Shown here: positions 34,194-42,535 of the stretch, piece after piece
Layout: every line of letters starts with the position of its first letter
Numbering within the stretch: position 1 is the first letter of the stretch
Source: Massilia phosphatilytica
Lineage (GTDB): Bacteria > Pseudomonadota > Gammaproteobacteria > Burkholderiales > Burkholderiaceae_D
Direction: 5' to 3'
NCBI RefSeq assembly: GCF_002968015.1
Contig: NZ_PUIP01000010.1
Location: forward strand, 62,001-126,000
DNA: 64,000 nt
Position numbers and translations under genes: made by a program
The notes under the pieces: model-generated
The model's database searches: none
What the model saw: the letters and a program-made list of their open reading frames with translations, nothing else
Told to the model about the DNA's origin: nothing

Positions 34194-35723
34194 TCAGAAA
34201 TCCGCTTTGGCGCGCAGCCGATCCTTGATGTGACGGCGCGCGCGCGGCATCGCATCGAGGGCACGCTCGGCCAGAACGCCCTCGATGAAGCCGAGCAGGC
34301 CCGCCTCCTGCGGCACGCGGTCACGCAATTGCGCGACCAGTTCGCGCGCGACGAACGCATCGTTGATCCCGCCCAGCTCGTCCTGCATGCCGGCCAGCAG
34401 GTCGTGCCGTTTCGTCGTTTTGCGGTCGTGCGACAGCGCGGCGAAGAACTCGCGCGCATAGCGTTCCTTCTTGGCCGCGATGCGCACCTTGTGCAGGCAC
34501 TCCGGCCGTTTCAGGTCGTAGCCGCGGGCGCGCTTGCGCACGCGCGCCGCCGCGTGCTGCACCAGCTGCGGCGCCGCCTTCGCGATCTTTTGTCGGAGCG
34601 GATCGGCCGGCAGGGACCGCTGTGCTGCATTCTGCCAGCCCTTGCCCGCGATCCAGCCGCCCAGCGCGAGCATGAGGGTCGTGTAGCGCGGGCTGCCGAC
34701 GGCCGAGCGCACGCGCGCCCGATGGCGTTCCGCCTCCTCGCGTGCCGCGACCTCCACGCGCGCCAGCGACGGTTTCTGCGCCTCCGTCAGCGGCAGGCCG
34801 GGCAGCACGGCGTCGAGGAACACGTCCCAGTTGCGCGCGTCGCCCAGTTCGCCGGCGAGCCATTCGATGTCGGCCGCCAGCGGTTCCGGCAGCGCCACGA
34901 GCCCATCGACCATGTCCTGTGCCGCGCGCAGGCGGCGCAGGCCGACGCGCATCTGGTGCAGGCTCTCGACATCGCCCGCCAGCACGCCCCGCTCGTTGGC
35001 CTGCATCTGCTGCAGGCAGTTCTGCAGGATGTCGCCCAGGGCCTCGCCCAGCGTGGCCTTGCGCTTGAGCGTCACGGGCGCGGCCTTGACGGCATGCGCC
35101 TTGTCCTCGGTCGCCAGTGCGTAGCCGCGTTCGGCCTTGCTGACGTTCTCGATGCGCACGGGCGTCGCCTCGTGCACGCGCTGTGCCAGTTCGTACAGGC
35201 AGGCCGGGTCGCCATCCTTGACTTCGAGCTCCAGTTCGCGCACCTGGGCCTTGCGCTCGCCGTGCTGCAGTTCGCCCACGTCCAGGGCGCATTCGACGTG
35301 CGTGCCGTCCGGCAGGGCCAGCATCCACGTCGTGCGCTTCGTGCGGTTGACGAAGACCGGCTCGGGGGCGAGCTGCCGGCCGTCCAGGCTGCCGGCCAGG
35401 TCGGGCAAGGCTTCACGCAACTGGCGGTCGAACAGGTCGTGGTCGGGCACGTCGGATTGAATCTCGGCTTCCAGCTCCGTTCTCCGGTGCAGGCCGGCCA
35501 CGGCGCTGCCGCCGCCCTTCAGGGTCTGCACGTGGCGCTCGCCGGCGCTGCGCACGCGCAGTGCAAAACCATGCTTCCACAAGTCGAAACCCCCGGTGTC
35601 GAAATAGCGATCGACATGCTCCTGGTCGCGCGGCTTCGACACGGCGTGCTCGCGCAGCACGGCGGATTTTTTCAACTGCGCGGCGCTGGTCGCGCCCACG
35701 GCCAGTTTGATTTCATATTCCAT
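34194..35723 (-). CDS. CYTH-CHAD domain protein
   Basis: A 509-residue fusion. The N-terminal CYTH domain (about 1-205) opens with EYEIKL, the ExExK motif that binds triphosphate and metal ions; HVECALDVGELQHGE and ELEVKDGD are also typical. The C-terminal CHAD domain (about 240-505) is His-rich helical (SLHQMRVGLRRLRAAQDM, ECLHKVRIAAKKERYAREFF), known to bind polyphosphate. Together they suggest inorganic-polyphosphate or short-chain triphosphate handling. GGAGACACC lies directly before the ATG. It stands alone. Confidence 0.93.
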   Translation of the reverse strand: MEYEIKLAVGATSAAQLKKSAVLREHAVSKPRDQEHVDRYFDTGGFDLWKHGFALRVRSAGERHVQTLKGGGSAVAGLHRRTELEAEIQSDVPDHDLFDRQLREALPDLAGSLDGRQLAPEPVFVNRTKRTTWMLALPDGTHVECALDVGELQHGERKAQVRELELEVKDGDPACLYELAQRVHEATPVRIENVSKAERGYALATEDKAHAVKAAPVTLKRKATLGEALGDILQNCLQQMQANERGVLAGDVESLHQMRVGLRRLRAAQDMVDGLVALPEPLAADIEWLAGELGDARNWDVFLDAVLPGLPLTEAQKPSLARVEVAAREEAERHRARVRSAVGSPRYTTLMLALGGWIAGKGWQNAAQRSLPADPLRQKIAKAAPQLVQHAAARVRKRARGYDLKRPECLHKVRIAAKKERYAREFFAALSHDRKTTKRHDLLAGMQDELGGINDAFVARELVAQLRDRVPQEAGLLGFIEGVLAERALDAMPRARRHIKDRLRAKADF

Positions 35724-35924
35724 CGGTGTCTCCTGTCATCCCATCCTCTTACTGTAGCGCATCGCCCCAGAGGTCGACACACGAATCGGCGCTTCCTTAC
35801 CCGCGTCGGATCAACCCTGCGCGCAAGCACGCGTGATACAGCACAGCCCGGCGCCGGCCCCGTAACGCTACCGTACGGTGGCTGCCCGGGCATTCATGCA
35901 GGCCGCATTTCCAAGGAGACAGAT

Positions 35925-36104
35925 ATGGCACGGTTCGGTGTCGAGGCGATCCGCTACTTCAGCCACGCGCGCGCGGCGCACGTGGACACGGCGGGGGACC
36001 TCACCTACACGTTCAATCGAAGTAATGGCCTGGACAATAAACTGCGCGGCGCCGGCCACACGCGCGCGTTCTACTGGGCCAATACGGATGTCTGGGAGTA
36101 CGAC
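35925..36104 (+). pseudogene. N-terminal half of a gene split by the TnpB element
   Basis: Starts at ATG 35925 with AAGGAGACAG upstream and codes for about 60 residues (ARFGVEAIRYFSHARAA, TYTFNRSNGLDNKL, HTRAFYWANTDVWEYDF). The frame then runs into the element and stops at 36128. The other half resumes at 37585. Reading across the gap gives a continuous-looking protein (WEYD then DIRDSDRGGDDRHW), somewhat like DUF6345-type proteins; this family call is tentative. The product is presumably non-functional. Confidence 0.7.
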
Positions 36105-36225
36105 TTTAGTCAAACTAAAAGTGATTGAACGTGTCCAATCGTGATCATGGAACAGACGATTTCGAGCAGGTTGTACGGCCTGCGCAACTACCGCCGCCAG
36201 CTGCGCGCGGCCCTAGAGAGCGACC

Positions 36226-37578
36226 ATGCTGCTGGCGCACCGGATCAGGATTGACGCGACAGCGGAGCAGCGCGACTATTTTGCGCGCGCGGCCGGCACC
36301 GCCCGCCGGGTCTGGAACTGGGCGCTCGCCGAGTGGAACCGTCAGGCTGCCTGCGGCCTGCGGCCAAACGCAATGGCACTCAAGAAGGCGTTCAATCGCC
36401 TCAAATATTCGGATCCCGACTGGCTCGACGCCGACGGCAAGCCGTGGCTGCGCGCCATCCACCGCGACGCGCACGCCCAGCCGTTTGCCAACCTCGCGAA
36501 GGCGTGGAGCCGCTACTTCGAGCAACGCCGCGCCGGCCAGCCAGCACACGCGCCGCGCTTCAAGGAGAAGGGTCGCTCGGCCGAGAGTTTCTACCTCGCG
36601 AACGACAAGTTCCGGCTTGAAGGACTCAGCGCGGTGTTGCCGAAGGTGGGCCGCGTCGCGCTGCGCGAAGCCCTGCGCTGGAGCGGCAAGATCGTGGGCG
36701 CGAGTGTCTCGCGCGAAGCCGGTCACTGGTACCTGGCGATGCAGGTCGATGTGCCAGCCCATCTGGCTCGGCGGCGTCGCACGGGTGACGCCGTCACCGG
36801 CGTCGACTTGGGCGTGACCAGCGCGGCCACGCTGTCCAGTGGCGAGAAGATCGCGGCGCCACGGCCGTTGAAGGCGGCGCTGCGGCGCCTGCGCATCCGC
36901 TCGCGCCGGCAGTCGCGCAAGCTCGAGGCGGCCAAGGCCGCGGCCGGGATCGTCGGCCGGATTGGCAAAGGAACGCGCCTGCCGGCGTCGAAGAACCGGA
37001 CCAAGGGCACGCTGGCTCTGGCGCGGCTGCAGGCGCGCATCGCGCGCGTGCGCCGGGATTTCACCCATCAGCTTACGACCCGGCTGTGCCGCGAAAATCA
37101 AGCGCTGGCGATCGAAGACCTGAACGTGCGCGGCATGCTGGCGAACGCGCGCCTGGCACGCGCGATCGCCGATGTCGGCTTTTACGAATTCCGGCGGCAG
37201 CTGACGTACAAGTCGGGGCGCTACGGCACACACATCGTGCTGGCCGACCGCTGGTACCCGTCCAGCAGACTGTGTTCAGGCTGCGGTATCCGCAACGGGG
37301 TGCTCGCACTGGGCGACCGGGCGTGGACTTGCACCGGCTGCGGCGCGCAGCACGACCGCGACGTGAACGCGGCCATCAACCTGCAACGGCTCGCCACCGG
37401 CGCCCTCGCGGCGCGCACGGCGCTACCCGAGGCGAGCCAGGCGGTAACGCGTGGCACTGCCGCTGGCCTGGCGCCGGCGGGAGGCGGGGAAGTGACGCCT
37501 GTCAGGCACGAGCACGGTCAGCAGGACGGCTCGGGGCAGGAAGAGAACGCTGTGCACATGTGCACACGTAATCGATAG
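36226..37578 (+). CDS. tnpB: TnpB RNA-guided nuclease (IS200/IS605 OrfB)
   Basis: A 450-residue TnpB. An N-terminal helix-turn-helix/wedge region (to about 190) precedes the split RuvC nuclease: catalytic Asp194 (TGVDLGVTSAA), Glu297 (ALAIEDLNVRG) and Asp379 (HDRDVNAAINL), with a four-Cys zinc finger Cys350, Cys353, Cys369, Cys372 (CSGCG, CTGCG). All catalytic residues are present, so the nuclease looks active. After residue 390 a low-complexity tail (EEVTPVRHEHGQQDGSGQEE-like) overlaps the expected guide-RNA region. TnpB uses an RNA made from the element's 3' end to cut target DNA, which favours retention of the element. Confidence 0.93.
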   Translation: MLLAHRIRIDATAEQRDYFARAAGTARRVWNWALAEWNRQAACGLRPNAMALKKAFNRLKYSDPDWLDADGKPWLRAIHRDAHAQPFANLAKAWSRYFEQRRAGQPAHAPRFKEKGRSAESFYLANDKFRLEGLSAVLPKVGRVALREALRWSGKIVGASVSREAGHWYLAMQVDVPAHLARRRRTGDAVTGVDLGVTSAATLSSGEKIAAPRPLKAALRRLRIRSRRQSRKLEAAKAAAGIVGRIGKGTRLPASKNRTKGTLALARLQARIARVRRDFTHQLTTRLCRENQALAIEDLNVRGMLANARLARAIADVGFYEFRRQLTYKSGRYGTHIVLADRWYPSSRLCSGCGIRNGVLALGDRAWTCTGCGAQHDRDVNAAINLQRLATGALAARTALPEASQAVTRGTAAGLAPAGGGEVTPVRHEHGQQDGSGQEENAVHMCTRNR

Positions 37579-37584
37579 CAGACC
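37430..37584 (+). ncRNA. Putative omega RNA (reRNA) of TnpB, 3' end region
   Basis: TnpB proteins are guided by an RNA transcribed from the 3' part of their own gene through the right end of the element into the flank. Here the tnpB 3' coding part is joined by only six bases to the right edge, so the RNA scaffold must overlap the coding region. The palindrome at 37551-37566 would form a hairpin next to the guide. The guide would start at about 37585 (GACATCCGCGACAGCGAC). Position is inferred from family knowledge; the boundary is uncertain. Confidence 0.4.
37551..37566. repeat. Perfect 16-base palindrome near the element's right end
   Basis: TGTGCACATGTGCACA reads identically on both strands. 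It lies within the last codons of tnpB, about 18 bases from the right edge, where IS200/IS605 elements carry a hairpin recognised by TnpA. Confidence 0.8.
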
Positions 37585-37962
37585 GACATCCGCGACAGCG
37601 ACCGGGGCGGTGACGACCGCCACTGGGTCGACGACATCGACCTGTTCTGGATCGAAACCTGCGGCAACCACGACGATGCGTGCCACGTCGTACTGTTTTA
37701 CGACAGGCCCGCTACGGAATGGCTCGCCAATTCGGCGGCGACGCCACAGTTCGGCTACCTCAACCTGGGCAAGCGCAAGACGCAGCGCGTGCTGGCGCCC
37801 ACCTACATCGCGCACGTCGTCCTGCGCCACAAGACGGGGCGCCAGGCGTATGTGCTGGCCGTACACGCGACGGAACGGGCCTATCTCGACCTGCCAGTGT
37901 ATGGCAGCGGGATCGTGGCCGGACACGGGCGGACGGAGATCGCGCACTGCGAGATACGCTGA
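37585..37962 (+). pseudogene. C-terminal half of the gene split by the TnpB element
   Basis: An open frame with no start of its own, running from DIRDSDRGGDDRHWVDDIDL through FWIETCGNHDD to a natural TGA at 37960-37962. It is in the tnpB frame after the tnpB stop, so it cannot be translated as before. The acidic, Asp-rich opening continues the 35925-36104 half. The middle and end (TEWLANSAATPQFGYLNLGKR, YGSGIVAGHGRTEIAHCEIR) match nothing I recognise. The disrupted protein would have been roughly 185 residues. Confidence 0.65.
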
Positions 37963-37983
37963 TGGATACGCTGGTGGGTGCGC

Positions 37984-38922
37984 TCAGGAAGCCGGCTGCG
38001 GGTGCAGATCCAGCCTGCGGCCAGCCTTGACGATCTGGCTGGGCACCTCGTGGCCGACCAGTTCCTGCAGGCGACGCGCGGCTTGCAACAGCAGGGCCAG
38101 GTCGACGCCGGTGTCGTAGCCCATCAGCTCGAGCGCGTGCACGACTTCCTCCGTGCACACGTTGCCGGTGGCACCGGGCGCGTAGGGGCAGCCGCCGATG
38201 CCGCCCAGGGATGCATCGAAGCGGTCGGCGCCCGCGTCGATGGCGGCCAGCACGTTCGCGAGGCCCATGCCGCGCGTGTTGTGGAAATGCAGGGTCAGTT
38301 CGATGCCGGGCCAGCGCGCGCGCACGGCTTCCGTGAGCGCGCGCACCTGGGTCGGATAGGCCATGCCGGTGGTGTCGCACAGCGTGATGCCATGCACACC
38401 CAGCTCGTCGACGAAGCGGGCGCACCAGTCCAGCACGTCCTGCTGCGGCACGTCGCCTTCCATCGGACAGCCGAAGCTGCACGACAGCGACACGTTGACG
38501 GCGATGCCGTGGCGCCGCGCCAGTGCCGCGACGTCCGCCAGTCCCGCGAAGGACTGTGCGCGCGTCATGCGCAGGTTGGACAGGTTGTGGCTTTCGCTGG
38601 CCGACATGACGAGATTCATCCCGCCGACCCCGGCCGCGACGGCGCGCTCGGCCCCGCGCACGTTCGGCACGAGCGCGCTGTAGACGACGCCTGGTGCGCG
38701 CGCGATGCCGGAGAACACGTCGGCCGCATCCGCGAGCACGGGCACGGCCTTCGGCGACACGAAGGAGCTGACCTCGATCTTGGCGAGGCCGGCGCTGGAC
38801 AACAGGTCGGCCAGCGCGATCTTGTCGGCCGTCGGTACGAAGCGGCATTCCGCCTGCAGGCCATCGCGCAGGCCGACTTCCTGGAGGTGGATGCGACGAC
38901 CGGCGCCGCTCCAGGTGCTCAC
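37984..38922 (-). CDS. HMG-CoA lyase (hydroxymethylglutaryl-CoA lyase family)
   Basis: A 312-residue TIM-barrel lyase of the HMGL family. It opens RIHLQEVGLRDGLQAECRF and has the metal and catalytic motif DASLGGIGGCPYAPGATGNV, with the catalytic Cys in GGCPY. It would cleave 3-hydroxy-3-methylglutaryl-CoA to acetyl-CoA and acetoacetate; related citramalyl-CoA lyases share the fold. Start is the GTG at 38922, which overlaps the CoA-transferase stop by four bases (GTGA). It is the last gene of a minus-strand CoA-transferase/lyase pair with an MFS gene upstream. Confidence 0.9.
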   Translation of the reverse strand: MSTWSGAGRRIHLQEVGLRDGLQAECRFVPTADKIALADLLSSAGLAKIEVSSFVSPKAVPVLADAADVFSGIARAPGVVYSALVPNVRGAERAVAAGVGGMNLVMSASESHNLSNLRMTRAQSFAGLADVAALARRHGIAVNVSLSCSFGCPMEGDVPQQDVLDWCARFVDELGVHGITLCDTTGMAYPTQVRALTEAVRARWPGIELTLHFHNTRGMGLANVLAAIDAGADRFDASLGGIGGCPYAPGATGNVCTEEVVHALELMGYDTGVDLALLLQAARRLQELVGHEVPSQIVKAGRRLDLHPQPAS

Positions 38923-40136
38923 GCGACCACCTTGCGCGCGCGCAGCGCCGCGATCTGGTCCTCGGTGAGGCCGATCTCGCGCAGCACGGCGTCCGTGTCC
39001 TCGCCCAGCCGCGGCGCCGCCGAGCGCACGCTGCCCGGCGTGCCCATCAGCTTCGGCACGATGCCCGGCACCTCGACCTCGTAGCCCTCTCTCGTCTGCT
39101 GCGTCAGGATCATGTCGCGTGCGCGGTAGTGCGGGTCCTCGGCGATGTCTTTCGCCGTGTAGACCTTGCCGGCCGGCACCCGTGCCTCGCCCAGGATCGT
39201 GAGCACGTCGGCCACGGTACGCTCCGCCGTCCACGCACCGATGGCGGCGTCGATCTCGTCCACGCGTGCGACGCGGCCGGCATTGTTCGCGAGGTCAGTC
39301 GCGTCGCCCAGGTCGGGCCGGCCGATCGCCTGCATCAGGCGTTTGAAGATGCTGTCGCCATTGCCGGCGACGAGGACATAACCGTCCACGCAGCGGTAGG
39401 CGTTGGAGGGGGCGATGCCCGGCAACGCGCTGCCGGCGGCCTCGCGCACGGCACCGAACGCGCTGTACTCGGGGATCAGGCTTTCCATCACGTTGAACAC
39501 GGCTTCATGCAGCGCGACGTCGATCACCTGCCCGCGTCCGCCGTTGACCTTGCGGTGGTACAGCGCGGTCAGCACGCCGATCGTGCCGTGCAGCGCGGCC
39601 AGCGTGTCGCCGATGGAGATGCCGCAGCGCACCGGCACGCGGCCCGGTTCGCCTGTGAGGTGGCGCAGGCCGCCCATCGCTTCACCGATCGCGCCGAAGC
39701 CCGGCAAGTCGCGGTACGGTCCCGTCTGGCCATAGCCGGAGATGCGCAGCATGACGAGGCCGGGATTCAGTTCGGACAGCACGTCCCACCCCATGCCCCA
39801 GCTTTCCAGCGTGCCCGGGCGGAAGTTTTCGACGAGCACGTCAGCCTCGGCGATCAGCTTGCGCGCGATGTCCTGGCCCTCTTCGCTTCTCAGGTCGAGG
39901 GCGAGCGAGCGCTTGTTGCGCGACTGGACCTGCCACCAGACCGAGGTGCCGTCCTTCATCATGCGCCAGTTGCGCAGCGGGTCGCCGGCGCCCGGCGCCT
40001 CGATCTTGATCACGTCGGCGCCGAACTCGCCCAGCGTCTTGCCGGCGAACGGACCGGCGATCAGTTGTCCCATCTCGATCACGCGCACGCCCTGCAGGGC
40101 GGTGGCGGACATCGTGTGTGCAGCCGTCATGCTCAT
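38919..40136 (-). CDS. CaiB/BaiF-type CoA transferase
   Basis: A 405-residue family III CoA transferase: GVRVIEMGQLIAGPFAGKTL near residue 20, GADVIKIEAPGAGDPLRN, NKRSLALDLR, VENFRPGTLESWG, and TVADVLTILGEARVPAGKVY. The catalytic Asp is probably the one aligned to ALDLR. It activates an organic acid by transferring CoA. ATG 40136 (GAGGACAAG upstream) is preferred to a longer frame from 40205 which has no Shine-Dalgarno. It overlaps the HMG-CoA lyase and lies ten bases after the MFS gene, so acid import, CoA activation and cleavage form one operon. Confidence 0.92.
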   Translation of the reverse strand: MSMTAAHTMSATALQGVRVIEMGQLIAGPFAGKTLGEFGADVIKIEAPGAGDPLRNWRMMKDGTSVWWQVQSRNKRSLALDLRSEEGQDIARKLIAEADVLVENFRPGTLESWGMGWDVLSELNPGLVMLRISGYGQTGPYRDLPGFGAIGEAMGGLRHLTGEPGRVPVRCGISIGDTLAALHGTIGVLTALYHRKVNGGRGQVIDVALHEAVFNVMESLIPEYSAFGAVREAAGSALPGIAPSNAYRCVDGYVLVAGNGDSIFKRLMQAIGRPDLGDATDLANNAGRVARVDEIDAAIGAWTAERTVADVLTILGEARVPAGKVYTAKDIAEDPHYRARDMILTQQTREGYEVEVPGIVPKLMGTPGSVRSAAPRLGEDTDAVLREIGLTEDQIAALRARKVVA

Positions 40137-40146
40137 CTTGTCCTCG

Positions 40147-41478
40147 TCAGTTTCCAGATTGTTCGCGCTGGCGCAGCCGTTCCGGCAGGCCGAAAGCCAG
40201 CACACCGGCGCAGGCCACGCCCAGCGCCGCGATCACGTACAGGGCGGGCGTCGTGCTGCCGGTGACGTCCTTGATGCGTCCCACCATCACCGGGCTGACG
40301 ATGCCGCCCAGCTGTCCCAGCGTATTGATCAGTGCGATGCCGCCCGCCGCGCCGGCGCCCGTCACCAGTTTCGGCGGCAGCGCCCAGAACGCGGGGATCG
40401 ACGCTACCACACCCGCGCCCATCACGGCCAGTGCCGCGACCAGCAGGCCCGGCCGGTGGTCGAACAGGCCGGCGCCGCAGAACCCGGCCGCGCCCAGCAG
40501 CACGAGGCCGATCACGAATTTCGTACGCTCGCCGCTGGCGTCCGACAGCCGGCCCACCACCACCATCGCGATGGCGCCGCACAGGTAGGGCACCGCCGTG
40601 AGCAGACCGATCGTCGTCGGGCTCGTCGTGCCGGCGCTGCGGATCATGTGCGGGGCCCAGAAGTTCAGGCCGTAGGAGCTCACCTGGATCAGGAAATAGA
40701 CGAGGCCCAGCGTGAAGAAACCCGGCGTCTTGAGTGCGCCCGGCAGCGAGTGGCTGCCGATCTGGCGATTCTGGTCGGCGATGCGGGCGGCCAGCAGCGA
40801 GCGCTCCTGCGGGGACAGCCAGGACGCGTCTTCGACGCGGTCCTTCAGCACGAGGAACACGACCGCGCCGAGGCCGATGCACGGCAGGCCGCCCACGAGG
40901 AACAGCCAGTGCCAGCCGGACATGCCGAGCACGCCGTCCAGGTGGGCCAGCACGAGGCCGGCGGCCGGCGCGCCAACGAGGCCGGAAAAGGCCGAGGCCA
41001 GGAACAGCAACGACGTGATGCGGCCGCGGTAGGCGGTCGGGAACCACAGCGTGAGGAAGTACAGCACGCCGGGCGCGAACCCGGCTTCCATGGCGCCGAT
41101 CACGAAGCGCAATACGTAGAACTGCCATTCGTTCTGCACGAGCGCCATCAGCGCGGTGGCGATGCCCCACGAGACCATGATGCGCGCGATCCAGCGCCGC
41201 GCGCCGACCTTGTACAGCATCATGTTGCTGGGGACTTCGAACAGGACATAGCCGACCGAGAACAGGCCGGCGCCGAGGCCGTATGCCGTGTCGGACAATG
41301 ACAGGCTGCTCTGCAGCGCGAACTTGGCGAAGCTGATGTTGATACGGTCGAAAAAGGCGAACAAGTAGCAGACCATGATGAGGGGCATGATGCGCCATGC
41401 CACCTTCGCCACGATCTGCGCCATGTCCGGCACGGCGGCGTCGGCCGCGCCGGCCGAGGCGGAAAGAATCTTGCTCAT
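40147..41478 (-). CDS. MFS transporter of the ACS family
   Basis: A 443-residue 12-TM symporter. KVAWRIMPLIMVCYLFAFFDRINIS and FEVPSNMMLYKVGARRW match the ACS signature seen in the transporter at 28460. It is translated from ATG 41478 (CGGAGACAACA upstream); a longer in-frame start at 41550 has no ribosome-binding site. With the CoA transferase downstream, the likely cargo is a short branched dicarboxylate such as 3-hydroxy-3-methylglutarate or a related organic acid. Confidence 0.92.
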   Translation of the reverse strand: MSKILSASAGAADAAVPDMAQIVAKVAWRIMPLIMVCYLFAFFDRINISFAKFALQSSLSLSDTAYGLGAGLFSVGYVLFEVPSNMMLYKVGARRWIARIMVSWGIATALMALVQNEWQFYVLRFVIGAMEAGFAPGVLYFLTLWFPTAYRGRITSLLFLASAFSGLVGAPAAGLVLAHLDGVLGMSGWHWLFLVGGLPCIGLGAVVFLVLKDRVEDASWLSPQERSLLAARIADQNRQIGSHSLPGALKTPGFFTLGLVYFLIQVSSYGLNFWAPHMIRSAGTTSPTTIGLLTAVPYLCGAIAMVVVGRLSDASGERTKFVIGLVLLGAAGFCGAGLFDHRPGLLVAALAVMGAGVVASIPAFWALPPKLVTGAGAAGGIALINTLGQLGGIVSPVMVGRIKDVTGSTTPALYVIAALGVACAGVLAFGLPERLRQREQSGN

Positions 41479-41616
41479 TGTTGTCTCCGGATGGTTATTC
41501 GTCGAATGAAGCACGCTCTTGCCGGCGTGATGGTGCGATTCTGGCAGCACGCCCTCGAGCGCGGAATGACAGAGATGTGAACCCCGCTTTCGCGTTTCGC
41601 GAAAGCTCGCCCGATG

Positions 41617-42513
41617 CTAGGCGCCGCTGGCGAGATGGTCGACCAGCAGGCGCGCGTGGCGCGGCAGGGTCTCCAGGTCGCGCACGCCGATCAGGAGCTG
41701 GCGCCGCGCCCACGCATCCGTCAGCGGGATCTGGCGCAGGTTCAGCGAGCGCACCAGCGCGCGCACGGCGTCGGCCGGGAGCACCGCGACGCCGAGACCG
41801 GCCGCCACCATCTGGCACATCGCATCGAAGCTGCGCACCTGGATGCGCACGCGCAGGCGTCGGCCCATCGCTTCCGTCTCGACCTGCAGCCGCTGCGCCA
41901 GCGACGTGCCCTGCGACAGGCTGACGACGTCGAAATCCGCCGCCTCCTCGAAGCGCAGGCTGCGCCGGCGCGCGAGCGCGTGGCCGGCCGGGACCACCAG
42001 CACGAGCCGGTCTTCGCGATAGGGCATCAGGTGCAGGCCGAGGGCCGGAGTGCGGTCGGCGAAGATGCCGATGTCGGCGCGGCCTTCGAGCACGCCCAGC
42101 ACGATTTCGTTGCTGTTGAGTTCCGCGAGCTCGATCCGGATCGCCGGATTAGCCTTGGCAAAGGCGGCGATGTCGGCCGGCAGGAACTGGGTGATGGCGG
42201 AGGTGTTCGCCCACAGGCGCGCCACGCCGACGATGCCGCTGGCGTGGTCGTGCAACTCGGCGGCCAGCAGGTTTACGTCGCCGAGGATGCGTTGCGCGTG
42301 CCGCGCCAGCGCCAGGCCGGCCGCGGTGGGCGTGATGCCGCGCGAGTGGCGTTCGAACAGCGCGGCGCCGACGGCGGCCTCCAGGTCGGAGATCCGCTTG
42401 CTCGCCGCCCCGACGGCCAGGTTGGCGAGCAGCGCGCCCTTGCTGATGCTGCCGGAGCGGACGACGTGGCTGAACAGGGACAGGGAGACGAGGTCGAGGC
42501 GGTGCAGGTTCAT
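41617..42513 (-). CDS. LysR-family regulator
   Basis: A 298-residue LysR regulator. The helix-turn-helix is about 3-62 (SLSLFSHVVRSGSISKGALLA, AASKRISDLEAAVGAALFER), and the effector domain covers about 90-290 with GIFADRTPALGLHLMPY. ATG 42513 is used; an in-frame extension to 42585 begins within the AraC gene. It lies 138 bases upstream of the MFS-transferase-lyase operon on the same strand and is probably its activator. Confidence 0.9.
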   Translation of the reverse strand: MNLHRLDLVSLSLFSHVVRSGSISKGALLANLAVGAASKRISDLEAAVGAALFERHSRGITPTAAGLALARHAQRILGDVNLLAAELHDHASGIVGVARLWANTSAITQFLPADIAAFAKANPAIRIELAELNSNEIVLGVLEGRADIGIFADRTPALGLHLMPYREDRLVLVVPAGHALARRRSLRFEEAADFDVVSLSQGTSLAQRLQVETEAMGRRLRVRIQVRSFDAMCQMVAAGLGVAVLPADAVRALVRSLNLRQIPLTDAWARRQLLIGVRDLETLPRHARLLVDHLASGA

Positions 42514-42535
42514 GCAACCATTGTGCACCAGGTTT

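Larger units (their letters stand above)
36105..37584 (+). mobile_element. IS200/IS605-family element carrying only tnpB (IS1341-like)
   Basis: About 1.48 kb. It contains one gene, tnpB, with about 120 bases before it and 6 after it, and no tnpA (Y1 transposase) gene. The host gene is interrupted, which fixes the edges to within about ten bases: left edge after GAGTACGAC near 36104, right edge before GACATCCGC at 37585. No inverted repeats or long target duplication are seen, as expected for this family. A perfect 16-base palindrome lies near the right end. Transposition would need a TnpA acting in trans. Confidence 0.75.

Noticed and set aside
36125..36817. A 230-codon + strand frame overlapping tnpB
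   Set aside because: It is a shadow; the tnpB frame carries all RuvC and zinc-finger residues.
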